Notes: generated by a model not told the origin, from the letters alone. A stretch of 9,004 nt of DNA from Thiohalobacter sp. (GCA_027010005.1 JALVCM010000354.1:1-9004); one strand, 5' to 3'. Shown: positions 1 to 8,459, numbered from the stretch's first letter. Translations and numbers: made by a program.

Positions 1-1
1 C

Positions 2-748
2 CGGATTCACGATATTGATGACCCGGTACTGCGTGGCAAGATACTCAGCTTTTATGACGGTGATCCCAATGAACAGCTGGTCATCGAAGCCTGGCTCGGT
101 GAAGGCACAGTGGTCAACCCGCTGGGCAAGTACCGGAATGCCACGTTGCGAATTTGCCGCCCGACCGGGCTGACGCGACAGGATGCACAACAGGTGCTGG
201 AATATTCTTTACAACACCTTGGATTCGACTACGACCTGCGCCAGTTGCTGGACCTTGCCCGTTTCCTGCTGCCCTACAGCATAATTCCACGCCGCTGGCG
301 TTCCAGCCTGTTCGAGCACAATGCCGGTCTGCCGACCCGCTCGGTTTGTTCGTCCATGATTGCGGCGGCATTCGCGTCGGTAAAATTCCCTGTGCTGCCC
401 GTACTGGAAGAAAAGCGTGATGGTTCTCTGCGAATGATTCCGCGCAATACCCGGTTGTTTACTCCGCGTGATTTCGATTATTCACCCTATTTTGAAATCA
501 TCAAATGCCCGCACCTCGACTTTGGCAAGATGCATTCCTACCGTGAACTTCCCTGGGACAGAAAGGGACGGATCTGTAATGACAACGGCGAGTGCTTTGT
601 CCCCACCATGCAACCGGATGTTGCGGCTGAACAGGATGCCGGGCAGACAGCCGGGGAAGCAGCAGCGGCAACTAATACAACGGTTTCTGTGTCGGACGAA
701 CAGGACACGGATGAAATGACATCGTCCGGTATCGAGAAGACCAGCTGA
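2..748 (+). CDS. YiiX/YaeF-like permuted papain-fold cysteine hydrolase (5' partial)
   Basis: The frame is open from the window's left edge, so the true start and N-terminus, where the family's catalytic His normally lies, are missing; 248 residues are visible. I assign it to the YiiX/YebB/YaeF permuted NlpC/P60-papain family (peptidase family C92) from the segment HLGFDYD, followed by a hydrophobic stretch with LARFLLPYSIIP and then TRSVCSSMIAAAF. The Cys at 347-349 is in the position of the nucleophile that opens a helix in this family. A GTG at 110 is the first internal start codon but would cut into the fold, so I do not use it. The last ~45 residues (from about 610) are rich in Ala, Thr, Ser, Asp and Glu and look disordered. 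The gene ends 18 nt before the fadE start, so it is probably co-transcribed with it. Substrate unknown: relatives include amidases, peptidases and LRAT-like acyl hydrolases. Family call fairly firm; function open. Confidence 0.75.
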   Translation, partial: RIHDIDDPVLRGKILSFYDGDPNEQLVIEAWLGEGTVVNPLGKYRNATLRICRPTGLTRQDAQQVLEYSLQHLGFDYDLRQLLDLARFLLPYSIIPRRWRSSLFEHNAGLPTRSVCSSMIAAAFASVKFPVLPVLEEKRDGSLRMIPRNTRLFTPRDFDYSPYFEIIKCPHLDFGKMHSYRELPWDRKGRICNDNGECFVPTMQPDVAAEQDAGQTAGEAAAATNTTVSVSDEQDTDEMTSSGIEKTS

Positions 749-754
749 CGATTC

Positions 755-759
755 AGGAG
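755..759 (+). promoter_or_regulatory. Ribosome binding site deciding the fadE start
   Basis: AGGAG ends 7 nt before the ATG at 767 but only 1 nt before the ATG at 761. The spacing favours 767, which gives a protein starting MATLLEIIL. The upstream ATG would add only two residues (Met-Ile). Confidence 0.7.
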
Positions 760-766
760 AATGATC

Positions 767-3244
767 ATGGCGACACTACTGGAAATCATCCTTGTCATCG
801 CTGCCGCCTGGGGACTGGCTGCGAAGCGTGCGCCGGCCTGGGCCTGGATCGGCAGCATTGGCGTTTACCTTTTGCTCTGGCCGTCTTTTCATACTGCCAG
901 CGCATGGCTGCTAACACCAGTATGGCTGGTATTTATCCCTGTTGCGGCCGTGCTGGGCGTACCTGCCTTGCGCCGCAAGGTTGTCAGTGGCCCGGTTCTG
1001 CAATTGTTCCGGAAACTGATGCCATCAGTTTCCGATACGGAACGTGAAGCGCTGGAAGCGGGAAGCACCTGGTGGGAAGCCGATCTGTTCAGTGGCAAGC
1101 CGGACTGGCGCAAACTGCTGGCTTTTGACAAGCCTGTCCTGAATGCCGAGGAACAGGCTTTTATTGACGGCCCGGTGAATGAACTGTGCCGCATGATCGA
1201 CGACTGGAAAATTACCGAAGACCTGCACGATCTTCCTCTGCCGGTGTGGCAGTTCCTCAAGCAGCAACGATTCTTCGGTATGATTATCCCGAAGCAGTAT
1301 GGCGGGCTTGAGTTTACGGCACATGGCCACTCCAGTGTGGTGATGAAAATTGCCAGCCGCAGTATTACCGCCGCGGTCACTACCATGGTTCCCAATTCAC
1401 TGGGGCCTGCGCAACTGTTATTGCATTATGGTACCGAGGAACAAAAGGATCACTACCTCCCCCGCCTCGCAAGTGGTGAGGAGATTCCCTGCTTTGCCCT
1501 GACCGGCCCCGAGGCCGGCAGTGATGCCGCCGCCATGCCGGACAGTGGCGTGGTGTGTCGTCAGATATTTCATGGCGAGGAAACACTCGGTATCCGTCTG
1601 AACTGGGAAAAACGCTATATCACACTGGGGCCGGTGGCAACGGTGCTGGGGCTGGCCTTCAAATTATATGACCCGGACCACCTGATCGGTGAGCGGGAAG
1701 AACGTGGTATCACGCTGGCACTGATCCCCACCGACACACCCGGTATCGATATCGGCAGTCGCCATTTCCCGCTCAACCAGGCGTTCATGAATGGCCCCAA
1801 CCGCGGCAAGGATGTGTTTATCCCCATGGACTGGATCATCGGCGGGCAGGCGCGCATCGGTGAAGGCTGGCGCATGCTCATGGAATGCCTGGCAGACGGA
1901 CGCTCGATTTCACTGCCGGCGCTCAGTACCGGTGCCGGCAAGCTGTCTGCGCGCACCTGCGGCGCCTATGCGGCGGTACGCAAACAGTTCAAGACCCCGA
2001 TCGGCAAGTTCGAAGGTATTTCCGAAGTGCTCGGCCGTATAGCCGGCAATGCCTACGCCATGGATGCAGCGCGGGGACTCACGACACTGGCCGTCGATAC
2101 GGGAGAAAAACCGTCGGTTGCCTCGGCCATCGTCAAGTATCACCTGACGGAACGCATGCGCCGGGTCATCGATGATGCCATGGATATACACGGCGGGCGC
2201 GGCATCTGTATGGGGCCACGTAATTACCTGGCACGTGTGTACCAGGGCATCCCGATATCCATCACGGTGGAAGGCGCAAACATCCTGACCCGCAGCCTGA
2301 TTATTTTTGGCCAGGGCGCAATCCGTTGTCATCCATGGCTGCTGAAAGAGATGGAAGCTGCGCAGAAAAAAGATGTCATCGCTTTCGACCAGGCATTGTT
2401 CGGGCACATCAGGCTGCTGACCAGCAACCTGGCCCGTGCAACCTTCCATGGCCTGACCCGCGCACGCTTTGCACAGGCACCAACAGACCGGGAAGAGGCG
2501 CGTTATTACCGGCAACTGACGCGCCTGAGTGCCGCATTTTCCGTCACCGCAGAAGCTGCCCTGCTGACCCTGGGCGGCGCACTGAAACGCAAGGAATCGA
2601 TTTCCGGACGTCTTGGCGATGTACTCAGTCTGATGTACATCGCCTCGGCTGCCCTGAAGCGTTTTGAAGATGAAGGCCGCCAGCCGGCTGACCGGCCATT
2701 ACTGGAATGGACAGTGCGTGATGCGCTCTACCAGGCACAGCAAAAACTGTTCGAGGTTTACGACAACCTGCCACAGCGTGCACTGGGCCGTGTACTGAAG
2801 TGGATATTATTTCCCTACAGTGCAAGCTACCGCGCGCCGGACGATGCGCTGCTCCAGCGTGCTGCCAATGTGGTTTTGCGCTGGGGTACGGCACGTGAAC
2901 GGCTGACTGAAGGCCTGTTCATTTCAGACGACGAAGATGATGCCATCAACCAGCTCGAGGTTGCCCTGGAACGCGCAACGGCGGCACAACCGGTACTGTC
3001 GAACTTGCGAAACGCCATGCGCAGTGGTCAACTTGAGCCTGGTGATCCCGAACAACGCCTGGTCGAAGCGGTTTCGGCCGGCGTAATCGATGAACGCGAA
3101 GCGGCGCAGGTACGCGCTGCCATCGCTGCAAGACAACGGGTCATCGGTGTCGATGAATTTCCCGGCGACTACTGGAAGGAGAAGAACAGCTCATGGCAGC
3201 GCAACCCAACCCCCTCGCCACAGGCCGGCCAGTCTACGTCGTAG
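767..3244 (+). CDS. fadE: FadE-type acyl-CoA dehydrogenase
   Basis: This flavoenzyme makes the first oxidation of beta-oxidation, acyl-CoA to trans-2-enoyl-CoA, passing electrons through FAD to the electron-transfer chain. At 825 residues it is close to E. coli FadE (814), much longer than ordinary ~380-residue acyl-CoA dehydrogenases. Order: hydrophobic N-terminus with probable membrane segments (about 2-20 and 26-66); dehydrogenase core with the signature FALTGPEAGSDA (243-254), then RYITLGPVATVLGLAFKL, and PLNQAF..GP.RGKDVF; VEGANILTRS, whose Glu502 aligns with the catalytic base; then FGQGAIRCHPW and a long FadE-specific C-terminal domain (about 515-800, DUF1974 type) containing LGGALKRKE and RLGDVLS. 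The start at 767 is chosen by RBS spacing; 761 is the alternative. Its last 17 codons overlap the thiolase gene, and the tail after DYW is not conserved in type. Likely inner-membrane associated. Identification is strong. Confidence 0.96.
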   Translation: MATLLEIILVIAAAWGLAAKRAPAWAWIGSIGVYLLLWPSFHTASAWLLTPVWLVFIPVAAVLGVPALRRKVVSGPVLQLFRKLMPSVSDTEREALEAGSTWWEADLFSGKPDWRKLLAFDKPVLNAEEQAFIDGPVNELCRMIDDWKITEDLHDLPLPVWQFLKQQRFFGMIIPKQYGGLEFTAHGHSSVVMKIASRSITAAVTTMVPNSLGPAQLLLHYGTEEQKDHYLPRLASGEEIPCFALTGPEAGSDAAAMPDSGVVCRQIFHGEETLGIRLNWEKRYITLGPVATVLGLAFKLYDPDHLIGEREERGITLALIPTDTPGIDIGSRHFPLNQAFMNGPNRGKDVFIPMDWIIGGQARIGEGWRMLMECLADGRSISLPALSTGAGKLSARTCGAYAAVRKQFKTPIGKFEGISEVLGRIAGNAYAMDAARGLTTLAVDTGEKPSVASAIVKYHLTERMRRVIDDAMDIHGGRGICMGPRNYLARVYQGIPISITVEGANILTRSLIIFGQGAIRCHPWLLKEMEAAQKKDVIAFDQALFGHIRLLTSNLARATFHGLTRARFAQAPTDREEARYYRQLTRLSAAFSVTAEAALLTLGGALKRKESISGRLGDVLSLMYIASAALKRFEDEGRQPADRPLLEWTVRDALYQAQQKLFEVYDNLPQRALGRVLKWILFPYSASYRAPDDALLQRAANVVLRWGTARERLTEGLFISDDEDDAINQLEVALERATAAQPVLSNLRNAMRSGQLEPGDPEQRLVEAVSAGVIDEREAAQVRAAIAARQRVIGVDEFPGDYWKEKNSSWQRNPTPSPQAGQSTS

Positions 3245-4506
3245 ACGGAGCACGCTCACCGTTTCTGCGTGCGAGAAACAAACCCGGTCCGTTTCATGCC
3301 TCCGACTTGGCCTTTCAGGCCGGTCGTGCGCTGCTCTATCGCCAGCCGTTCAGTGCCAAAGACTTTGACCAGGTCATTATTGGCTGTGTTATGGCCGCCC
3401 CGCACGAGGTGAATATCGGCCGTGTCATTTCACTGCGCCTGGGCTGTGGCGATAAAGTCCCTGCCTGGACGGTGCAGCGTAATTGCGCCTCCGGCATGCA
3501 GGCGCTCGATTGTGCCGCACAGGATATTGCCAGTGGGCGTTCCGAACTGGTGCTGGCGGGTGGCACAGAAGCCATGAGCCATGCACCGTTGCTGTTCAGC
3601 ACGGCCATGGCAACCTGGCTGGGTACCTTCAGTTCAGCACGTACCACAGCCGACAGGCTCAAGGCGGCGCTGGCGTTCCGGCCGGCCTTTCTCAAACCGG
3701 TCATCGGCCTGCTGTGCGGGCTCACCGACCCGATTGTCGAACTCAATATGGGGCAGACCGCGGAAATTCTCGCACACCGATTCAATATCAGCCGTGAACA
3801 GATGGATGCCTTCGCCGTGCGCAGCCACCAGCGACTGGCAAAGGCAGCGGAACAGGGGCGGCTCGACGAAATTGAAACGATCTACGATGAAGCCGGGAAA
3901 TACTATAGCTTTGACGACGGTTGCCGCGAGGACAGCAGCCTGGAAAAGCTGGCGAAACTGCGCCCGGCATTCGAACGCCCGTTCGGTAAAATTACCGCCG
4001 GCAACAGCGCACAGATTACCGATGGTGCCGCCCTGCTGATCCTGGCCTCTGAAGATGCCGTGGAAAAATACGGGCTGCCGGTCATCGGCCAGATACGTGA
4101 CAGCCAGTGGGCGGGTCTGGACCCTGCCCAGATGGGCCTGGGACCGGTACATGCCATGGCGCCGATTCTCGAACGTAATGGTTATGACAGCAACGACATC
4201 GACTACTGGGAAATCAACGAGGCGTTTGCCGCCCAGGTGCAGTCCTGCCTGCGTGCCTGGCAGGATGAAGACTACTGCAGGAGCGAGCTGGGACTCGGGC
4301 ACGCCTTCACACCCATCGACGAGGAACACCTGAATGTCGATGGCGGCGGCGTATCGCTCGGGCACCCGGTCGGTGCCAGTGGTGCGCGGATTGTCCTGCA
4401 CCTGCTGAAAACCCTGCAACGCGAAGGCGCACAGCGTGGCATGGCCAGCCTGTGTATCGGTGGTGGTCAGGGTGGCGCCATGCTGGTGGAGAGGGTCGCA
4501 TCATGA
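3193..4506 (+). CDS. Acetyl-CoA C-acyltransferase (beta-oxidation thiolase)
   Basis: This thiolase cleaves 3-ketoacyl-CoA with CoA to give acetyl-CoA and a shortened acyl-CoA, the last step of the spiral. It has 437 residues, the length of FadI (436 in E. coli) rather than FadA (387). The N-terminal domain begins at VYVVDGARSPF (14-24); Cys98 in NCASGMQA is the acyl-accepting nucleophile. GNSAQITDGAA (270-280), INEAF (Asn342), GGGVSLGHPVGASGAR with His391, and SLCIGGGQGG with Cys421 complete the active site. The Asn-Glu-Ala-Phe and GHPVGASGAR motifs resemble FadA/AtoB, whereas E. coli FadI has HEAF and GHPFAATGAR; I therefore give no symbol. AAGGAG lies 11 nt before the ATG, inside the end of fadE, and the 52-nt overlap implies coupled translation. 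Its partner is presumably the FadJ-like protein encoded next, as thiolase and FadB/FadJ normally form a trifunctional complex. Class certain, chain-length preference unknown. Confidence 0.93.
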   Translation: MAAQPNPLATGRPVYVVDGARSPFLRARNKPGPFHASDLAFQAGRALLYRQPFSAKDFDQVIIGCVMAAPHEVNIGRVISLRLGCGDKVPAWTVQRNCASGMQALDCAAQDIASGRSELVLAGGTEAMSHAPLLFSTAMATWLGTFSSARTTADRLKAALAFRPAFLKPVIGLLCGLTDPIVELNMGQTAEILAHRFNISREQMDAFAVRSHQRLAKAAEQGRLDEIETIYDEAGKYYSFDDGCREDSSLEKLAKLRPAFERPFGKITAGNSAQITDGAALLILASEDAVEKYGLPVIGQIRDSQWAGLDPAQMGLGPVHAMAPILERNGYDSNDIDYWEINEAFAAQVQSCLRAWQDEDYCRSELGLGHAFTPIDEEHLNVDGGGVSLGHPVGASGARIVLHLLKTLQREGAQRGMASLCIGGGQGGAMLVERVAS

Positions 4507-6563
4507 ACAACAAGACAGATCTTCACACGCACATCGATGACGATAATATTGCCTGGCTGCATTTCGATAAACAGGGTTCCGGTACCAATGTCCTGTCAGC
4601 TTCCGTACTGGAAACCTTTTACGAGACACTGCTGGAACTTGTCGAGTGCAAGCCACGCGGCCTGGTTATCCTGTCGGACAAGAAAAACGGATTCATTGCC
4701 GGCGCCGACGTCCGTGAATTCACACAGCTGGAAAATTATGACCAGGCGCTGGATGCCATTCAGCGTGGCCAGGCTGTGTTTGACCGGCTGGCGGCACTTC
4801 CCTTCCCGACCGTTGCCCTGATTCACGGTTTCTGCCTGGGTGGTGGCCTGGAGCTGTCGCTGGCGTGTCGATACCGGATTGCCCGGGATGACCGCGGAAC
4901 ACGGCTGGGACTGCCGGAAGTCCGGCTTGGCATACACCCGGGGTTTGGCGGCTCGGTACGACTCACACCGCTGGTCGGTGCACTGCACGCCATGGATCTG
5001 ATGCTCAGCGGGCGTACCGTTGACGGGCGCGCGGCAAAACGCATGGGGCTGGTCGATCATGCCTTGCCGGACAGACACCTCAGGACGGCTGCACGCACCC
5101 TGATAATGAACCCTCCCCCGCCACACAGACCTTCCCGTCTGCAGGCACTGACCAATCATGCCTGGGTACGTCCCCTGCTGGCCCGGGTGTTCGAACACCA
5201 GGTGGCCAAAAAGGCCCGCAAGGAACACTACCCGGCGCCCTGGGCACTGATTGATTTGTGGCGTGAACATGCAGACTCCGAGCGTGACATGCTGCACGCG
5301 GAGGCTGAATCGGTTGCGCGCCTGATTGTCGGTCCGACGGCACAGAATCTGATCCGTGTGTTCCTGCTGCAGGAGAAGCTGAAAGCGCTGGGCAACCATC
5401 CCGACTATCACCCGAAACGGGTACACGTGGTCGGTGCCGGTATTATGGGTGGCGATATCGCTGCCTGGTGTGCCTTGCGGGGCATGCAGGTCACGCTGCA
5501 GGACCAGTCCCCGGAACGGATCGCCCCGGCCATCAAACGTGCCCAGGTCCTGTTCAGGCGCCGCCTGCGGCGTCCCCGCCCGGTTCAGGAAGCCATGGAC
5601 CGGCTGATGCCGGATCACAAAGGCCTGGGTGTTGAACGTGCCGATGTAATCATCGAAGCGATATTCGAGGACGCCAGCGCCAAGCGGCAATTATACGAAC
5701 AACTGGAACCGCGTATGCGACCCGACGCTATACTCGCGACCAATACCTCGAGTATCCCGCTCGGGGAACTGCGCAGTGTACTGAAAAATCCGCAACGTCT
5801 GGTCGGGCTGCATTTCTTCAACCCGGTGGCAAAAATGCAGCTGGTGGAAATTGTCCGCGACGACGTCACCGACGCCGATGTCGTATTGAAGGCGACGACA
5901 TTTGCACGCCGTATCGACCGGCTTCCGCTGCCGGTGACCAGCACGCCGGGTTTTCTTGTCAACCGTATACTCATGCCTTACCTGCTCGAGGCCGTGCAAC
6001 TGGAAAGCGAAGGAATCTCCGCCATCGAAATCGACCGGCAGGCCGTTGCATTCGGTATGCCGATGGGCCCGGTCGAGCTTGCCGACACCGTCGGACTGGA
6101 TATCTGCCTGCACGTTGCCGAGAACCTCGGCGAACATTTCAACGTGGAGTTGCCACAGCGACTGCGTGAACTGGTCAGCCAGGGTAACCTGGGCCGCAAG
6201 AGCGGCAAGGGTTTTTACCGCTACAGGAAAGGCAAACCGGTCAAGCCGGTATGGCCGAGGGTACATCATGCCGGTGAAGAAGTGATCGACCGCATGATAT
6301 TGCGCATGCTCAACGAAGTGGTTGCCTGCCTGCGCGAGAAGGTCGTTGATGAAGCCGATCACCTGGATGGCGGTATGGTATACGGTACCGGCTTTGCGCC
6401 GTTCCGTGGTGGTCCCCTGCACTATATCGAGACAGCCGGGGCCGATACCCTGTACCAGCGACTGAATCAACTTGAACAACAGTACGGGATCCGTTTCAAG
6501 GCAGACCCTGGCTGGAAAGACGTGGCAGGTTTTTCCTTAAGTGACAACGCTGCGAGCGAATAA
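4503..6563 (+). CDS. fadJ: FadJ-like enoyl-CoA hydratase / 3-hydroxyacyl-CoA dehydrogenase
   Basis: This bifunctional enzyme hydrates trans-2-enoyl-CoA and oxidises the resulting 3-hydroxyacyl-CoA with NAD+. It has 686 residues (E. coli FadJ 714, FadB 729). Residues ~12-200 are a crotonase domain: FIAGADV supplies part of the oxyanion hole, and Glu117 in CLGGGLELSLAC and Glu139 in LGLPEVRLGI are the two catalytic acids. Residues ~305-480 are the NAD-binding domain, with VVGAGIMGGDIA (309-320) and Asp334 for the ribose, NTSSIPL, and the His437-Glu449 pair in GLHFFNP..KMQLVEIV at the same 12-residue spacing as in FadB. Residues ~482 onward are the dehydrogenase C-terminal domains (TPGFLVNRILMPYLLEA, GMPMGPVELAD, GKGFYRY). 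The ATG at 4503 overlaps the thiolase stop as ATGA, with GGAGAGG (4488-4494) upstream; the frame is open 17 codons further up but inside the thiolase. Four consecutive prolines (204-207) mark the linker. FadB versus FadJ is judged from CLGGGLELSLAC, which is FadJ-like. Confidence 0.93.
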   Translation: MNNKTDLHTHIDDDNIAWLHFDKQGSGTNVLSASVLETFYETLLELVECKPRGLVILSDKKNGFIAGADVREFTQLENYDQALDAIQRGQAVFDRLAALPFPTVALIHGFCLGGGLELSLACRYRIARDDRGTRLGLPEVRLGIHPGFGGSVRLTPLVGALHAMDLMLSGRTVDGRAAKRMGLVDHALPDRHLRTAARTLIMNPPPPHRPSRLQALTNHAWVRPLLARVFEHQVAKKARKEHYPAPWALIDLWREHADSERDMLHAEAESVARLIVGPTAQNLIRVFLLQEKLKALGNHPDYHPKRVHVVGAGIMGGDIAAWCALRGMQVTLQDQSPERIAPAIKRAQVLFRRRLRRPRPVQEAMDRLMPDHKGLGVERADVIIEAIFEDASAKRQLYEQLEPRMRPDAILATNTSSIPLGELRSVLKNPQRLVGLHFFNPVAKMQLVEIVRDDVTDADVVLKATTFARRIDRLPLPVTSTPGFLVNRILMPYLLEAVQLESEGISAIEIDRQAVAFGMPMGPVELADTVGLDICLHVAENLGEHFNVELPQRLRELVSQGNLGRKSGKGFYRYRKGKPVKPVWPRVHHAGEEVIDRMILRMLNEVVACLREKVVDEADHLDGGMVYGTGFAPFRGGPLHYIETAGADTLYQRLNQLEQQYGIRFKADPGWKDVAGFSLSDNAASE

Positions 6564-6565
6564 CA

Positions 6566-8377
6566 ATGGAAAAATATAATGAAAATCACCTGGTAACACC
6601 GGAACAGGCAGGCACACTTTCGGGGCTGTTTTTTGAACGTGTCAGAAAAACTCCGCAAGCACTTGCTTACCGCTACTACGATCAGGAAGACGAGGACTGG
6701 AAGGATATCAGCTGGTCGGAAGCCGGCCACCTGGCAGCACGCTGGCAGGCGGCACTTGCTGCCGAGAACCTGCAACCCGGTGACCGTGTTGCAGTGCTGA
6801 TGCAAAACTGTCCGCAATGGGTCATGTACGACCAGGCGGCGCTTGCCAACGGGCTGGTGGTGGTGCCGTTATACACCCAGGACCGTGCCGAGAATGTCGC
6901 CTATATTCTGCAAAATGCCGGCGCCAAGGTGCTCCTGATCGGTCACCAGGAACACTGGGACGCGCTGCAGCCTGTCTGGGACCAGCTGGGTTTTCTGAAC
7001 CGGATTATCAGTCTTGAGCATATCGACACCAGTGGCCACCCCGATCCGCGGTTACACACAGTCGGTGAATGGCTGCCCGATGAAGCCGAACTGGTACGTG
7101 TCAACTGGGATCCCGATGCGCTGGCAACCATTGTGTATACGTCGGGTACAACCGGTCGGCCCAAGGGCGTCATGCTCAGCCACCATAATATCCTGTGGAA
7201 TGCGTACCGCAGCCTTCAGGTCGTCAAAAGAGGGCCTGATGAACTGTTCCTGTCTTTTCTTCCCTTGTCCCATACCCTGGAACGCACTGCAGGTTATTAC
7301 CTGCCAATGATGCTGGGCGCTGCGGTGGCCTATAACCGCTCGATTCCCCAGCTTGGCGAAGACCTGCTGGCTGTGCGGCCAACCATCATGATGTCGGTGC
7401 CACGCATATTCGAACGTGTCTATAACAAGATACATGCAGGCCTGGAAGAGAAATCGCCCATCGCACGTACACTATTCCGCCTCGCGGTCAACACGGGGTG
7501 GCGGCGTTTTGAATATCAGCAGGGGCGCGCCGGCTGGACTCCGCAGCTGTTGTTATGGCCCCTGCTCTACAAACTGGTTGCCAGCAAGGTGATGGAGAAA
7601 CTGGGTGGCCGGATGCGGCTGGCGGTGGTGGGTGGTGCACCGCTCCCCTTTGAGGTGGCACGACTGTTCATCGGCCTGGGGCTGCCCATGATCCAGGGCT
7701 ATGGCCTCACGGAAACCAGCCCCGTCATCAGTGTAAACCCGATCGAGAACAATGACCCGCGCAGTGTCGGCTGCCTGCTGGAAGACGTCGAAGCCCGGAT
7801 TGGTGACAAGGATGAACTGCTGGTACGGAGTCCCGGTGTCATGCTGGGGTACTGGGCCAACGAGAAGGCGACCCGCGACGTCATCGACGAGGAGGGATGG
7901 TTCCACACCGGTGACAAGGCAAAACTGGAGAATGGCCAGCTGTATATCACCGGCCGCCTCAAGGAAATCATCGTGCTGGCCAACGGTGAAAAGGTTCCAC
8001 CGGCTGATATGGAAATGGCCATCACCGCCGATCCTTTGTTTGAGCAGGCCATGGTGGTCGGTGACAACCGACCGTACCTCACCGCGTTAGTGGTGCTGGA
8101 ACCTGAACAATGGAAGGTTTTTGCCGGGCAACTGGGTGTTGACCCCGACAGTCCCGACGCCTGCAACAGCTCCCGGGTATATGCGGCAGTTCTTGAACGT
8201 GTGGCAAAACAGATCAGCGCATTCCCCGGCTACGCCAGGATTCACAACGTGTACTGTCAGCTGGAACCCTGGACGATCGAGGATGGCCTGATTACACCCA
8301 CACTCAAGCTGAAACGCAACGAGGTCTGTGAACGTTACGCACAGCAGATTGAAACGATGTACAAGGGGCACACTTAA
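6566..8377 (+). CDS. Long-chain fatty acid-CoA ligase (AMP-forming)
   Basis: This adenylate-forming ligase activates fatty acids with ATP and CoA to acyl-CoA, supplying the pathway. It has 603 residues, usual for the long-chain/very-long-chain synthetase group. Visible motifs in order: P-loop YTSGTTGRPKGVMLSHHNI (191-209), FLPLSHTLER (231-240), the adenylation motif GYGLTETSPV (378-387), WFHTGD (445-450), the hinge region GRLKEIIVLANGEKVPP (463-479), and C-terminal LITPTLKLKR, where Lys581 matches the catalytic lysine. The TPTLKLKR ending and the length fit the eukaryote-like FACS/FadD15 group better than classic E. coli FadD (561 residues), so no symbol is given. The ATG follows the fadJ stop by 2 nt and has no clear Shine-Dalgarno sequence (only GAGCGA within the end of fadJ), so it probably depends on translation from upstream. 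The TAA stop coincides with the left TTAA flank of the palindromic element. No signal peptide or membrane segment seen. Chain-length preference cannot be read from sequence. Confidence 0.94.
   Translation: MEKYNENHLVTPEQAGTLSGLFFERVRKTPQALAYRYYDQEDEDWKDISWSEAGHLAARWQAALAAENLQPGDRVAVLMQNCPQWVMYDQAALANGLVVVPLYTQDRAENVAYILQNAGAKVLLIGHQEHWDALQPVWDQLGFLNRIISLEHIDTSGHPDPRLHTVGEWLPDEAELVRVNWDPDALATIVYTSGTTGRPKGVMLSHHNILWNAYRSLQVVKRGPDELFLSFLPLSHTLERTAGYYLPMMLGAAVAYNRSIPQLGEDLLAVRPTIMMSVPRIFERVYNKIHAGLEEKSPIARTLFRLAVNTGWRRFEYQQGRAGWTPQLLLWPLLYKLVASKVMEKLGGRMRLAVVGGAPLPFEVARLFIGLGLPMIQGYGLTETSPVISVNPIENNDPRSVGCLLEDVEARIGDKDELLVRSPGVMLGYWANEKATRDVIDEEGWFHTGDKAKLENGQLYITGRLKEIIVLANGEKVPPADMEMAITADPLFEQAMVVGDNRPYLTALVVLEPEQWKVFAGQLGVDPDSPDACNSSRVYAAVLERVAKQISAFPGYARIHNVYCQLEPWTIEDGLITPTLKLKRNEVCERYAQQIETMYKGHT
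8374..8377. repeat. TTAA left flank, possible target-site duplication
   Basis: TTAA directly abuts the GGAA end of the palindromic element and contains the ligase stop codon TAA. The same tetramer abuts the other end at 8489-8492. Because TTAA is its own reverse complement, it could also be read as part of a longer inverted repeat (CTTAAGGAA...TTCCTTAAG). Confidence 0.5.
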
Positions 8378-8398
8378 GGAAGCCCTGATTAATTCGTC

Positions 8399-8418
8399 AT
8401 TCCGGCGTATGCCGGAAT
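8399..8418. repeat. Hairpin 1 of the palindromic element
   Basis: ATTCCGGC pairs perfectly with GCCGGAAT across the 4-nt loop GTAT. No T-run follows on either strand, so a standard intrinsic terminator is not supported, although the stem sits just after the ligase stop codon. Confidence 0.85.
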
Positions 8419-8439
8419 CCATGTTATTGAAAACACTGG

Positions 8440-8459
8440 ATCCCGGCATTCGCCGGGAT
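8440..8459. repeat. Hairpin 2 of the palindromic element
   Basis: ATCCCGGC pairs perfectly with GCCGGGAT across the loop ATTC. It is the inverted partner of hairpin 1 and differs from it by a swapped base pair (C:G in place of T:A at the third pair), so both stems stay perfect. No T-run follows. Confidence 0.85.

Noticed and set aside
110..748. GTG at 110 as the true start of the first gene
   Set aside because: The frame is open to the left edge with plausible protein sequence (SFYDGDPNEQLVIEAWLGEG), no good RBS precedes the GTG, and the fold would lose its N-terminal part.
4452..4502. 17-codon N-terminal extension of the FadJ-like protein
   Set aside because: The extension lies within the conserved CIGGGQGG end of the thiolase. 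The ATGA start at 4503 has a good upstream GGAGAGG and gives the usual crotonase N-terminus.
4596..5690. Long open frame on the - strand opposite the fadJ-like gene (also 5691-6479 and 3634-4419)
   Set aside because: They lie wholly antisense to genes with clear catalytic motifs, their translations are rich in His, Arg, Gln and Cys with no recognisable domain, and such shadow frames are expected opposite GC-biased codons.
8399..8459. Rho-independent terminator for the ligase or PilZ gene
   Set aside because: The hairpins are strong, but no run of T follows either stem in either direction. They may still slow polymerase, but a standard intrinsic terminator is not supported.
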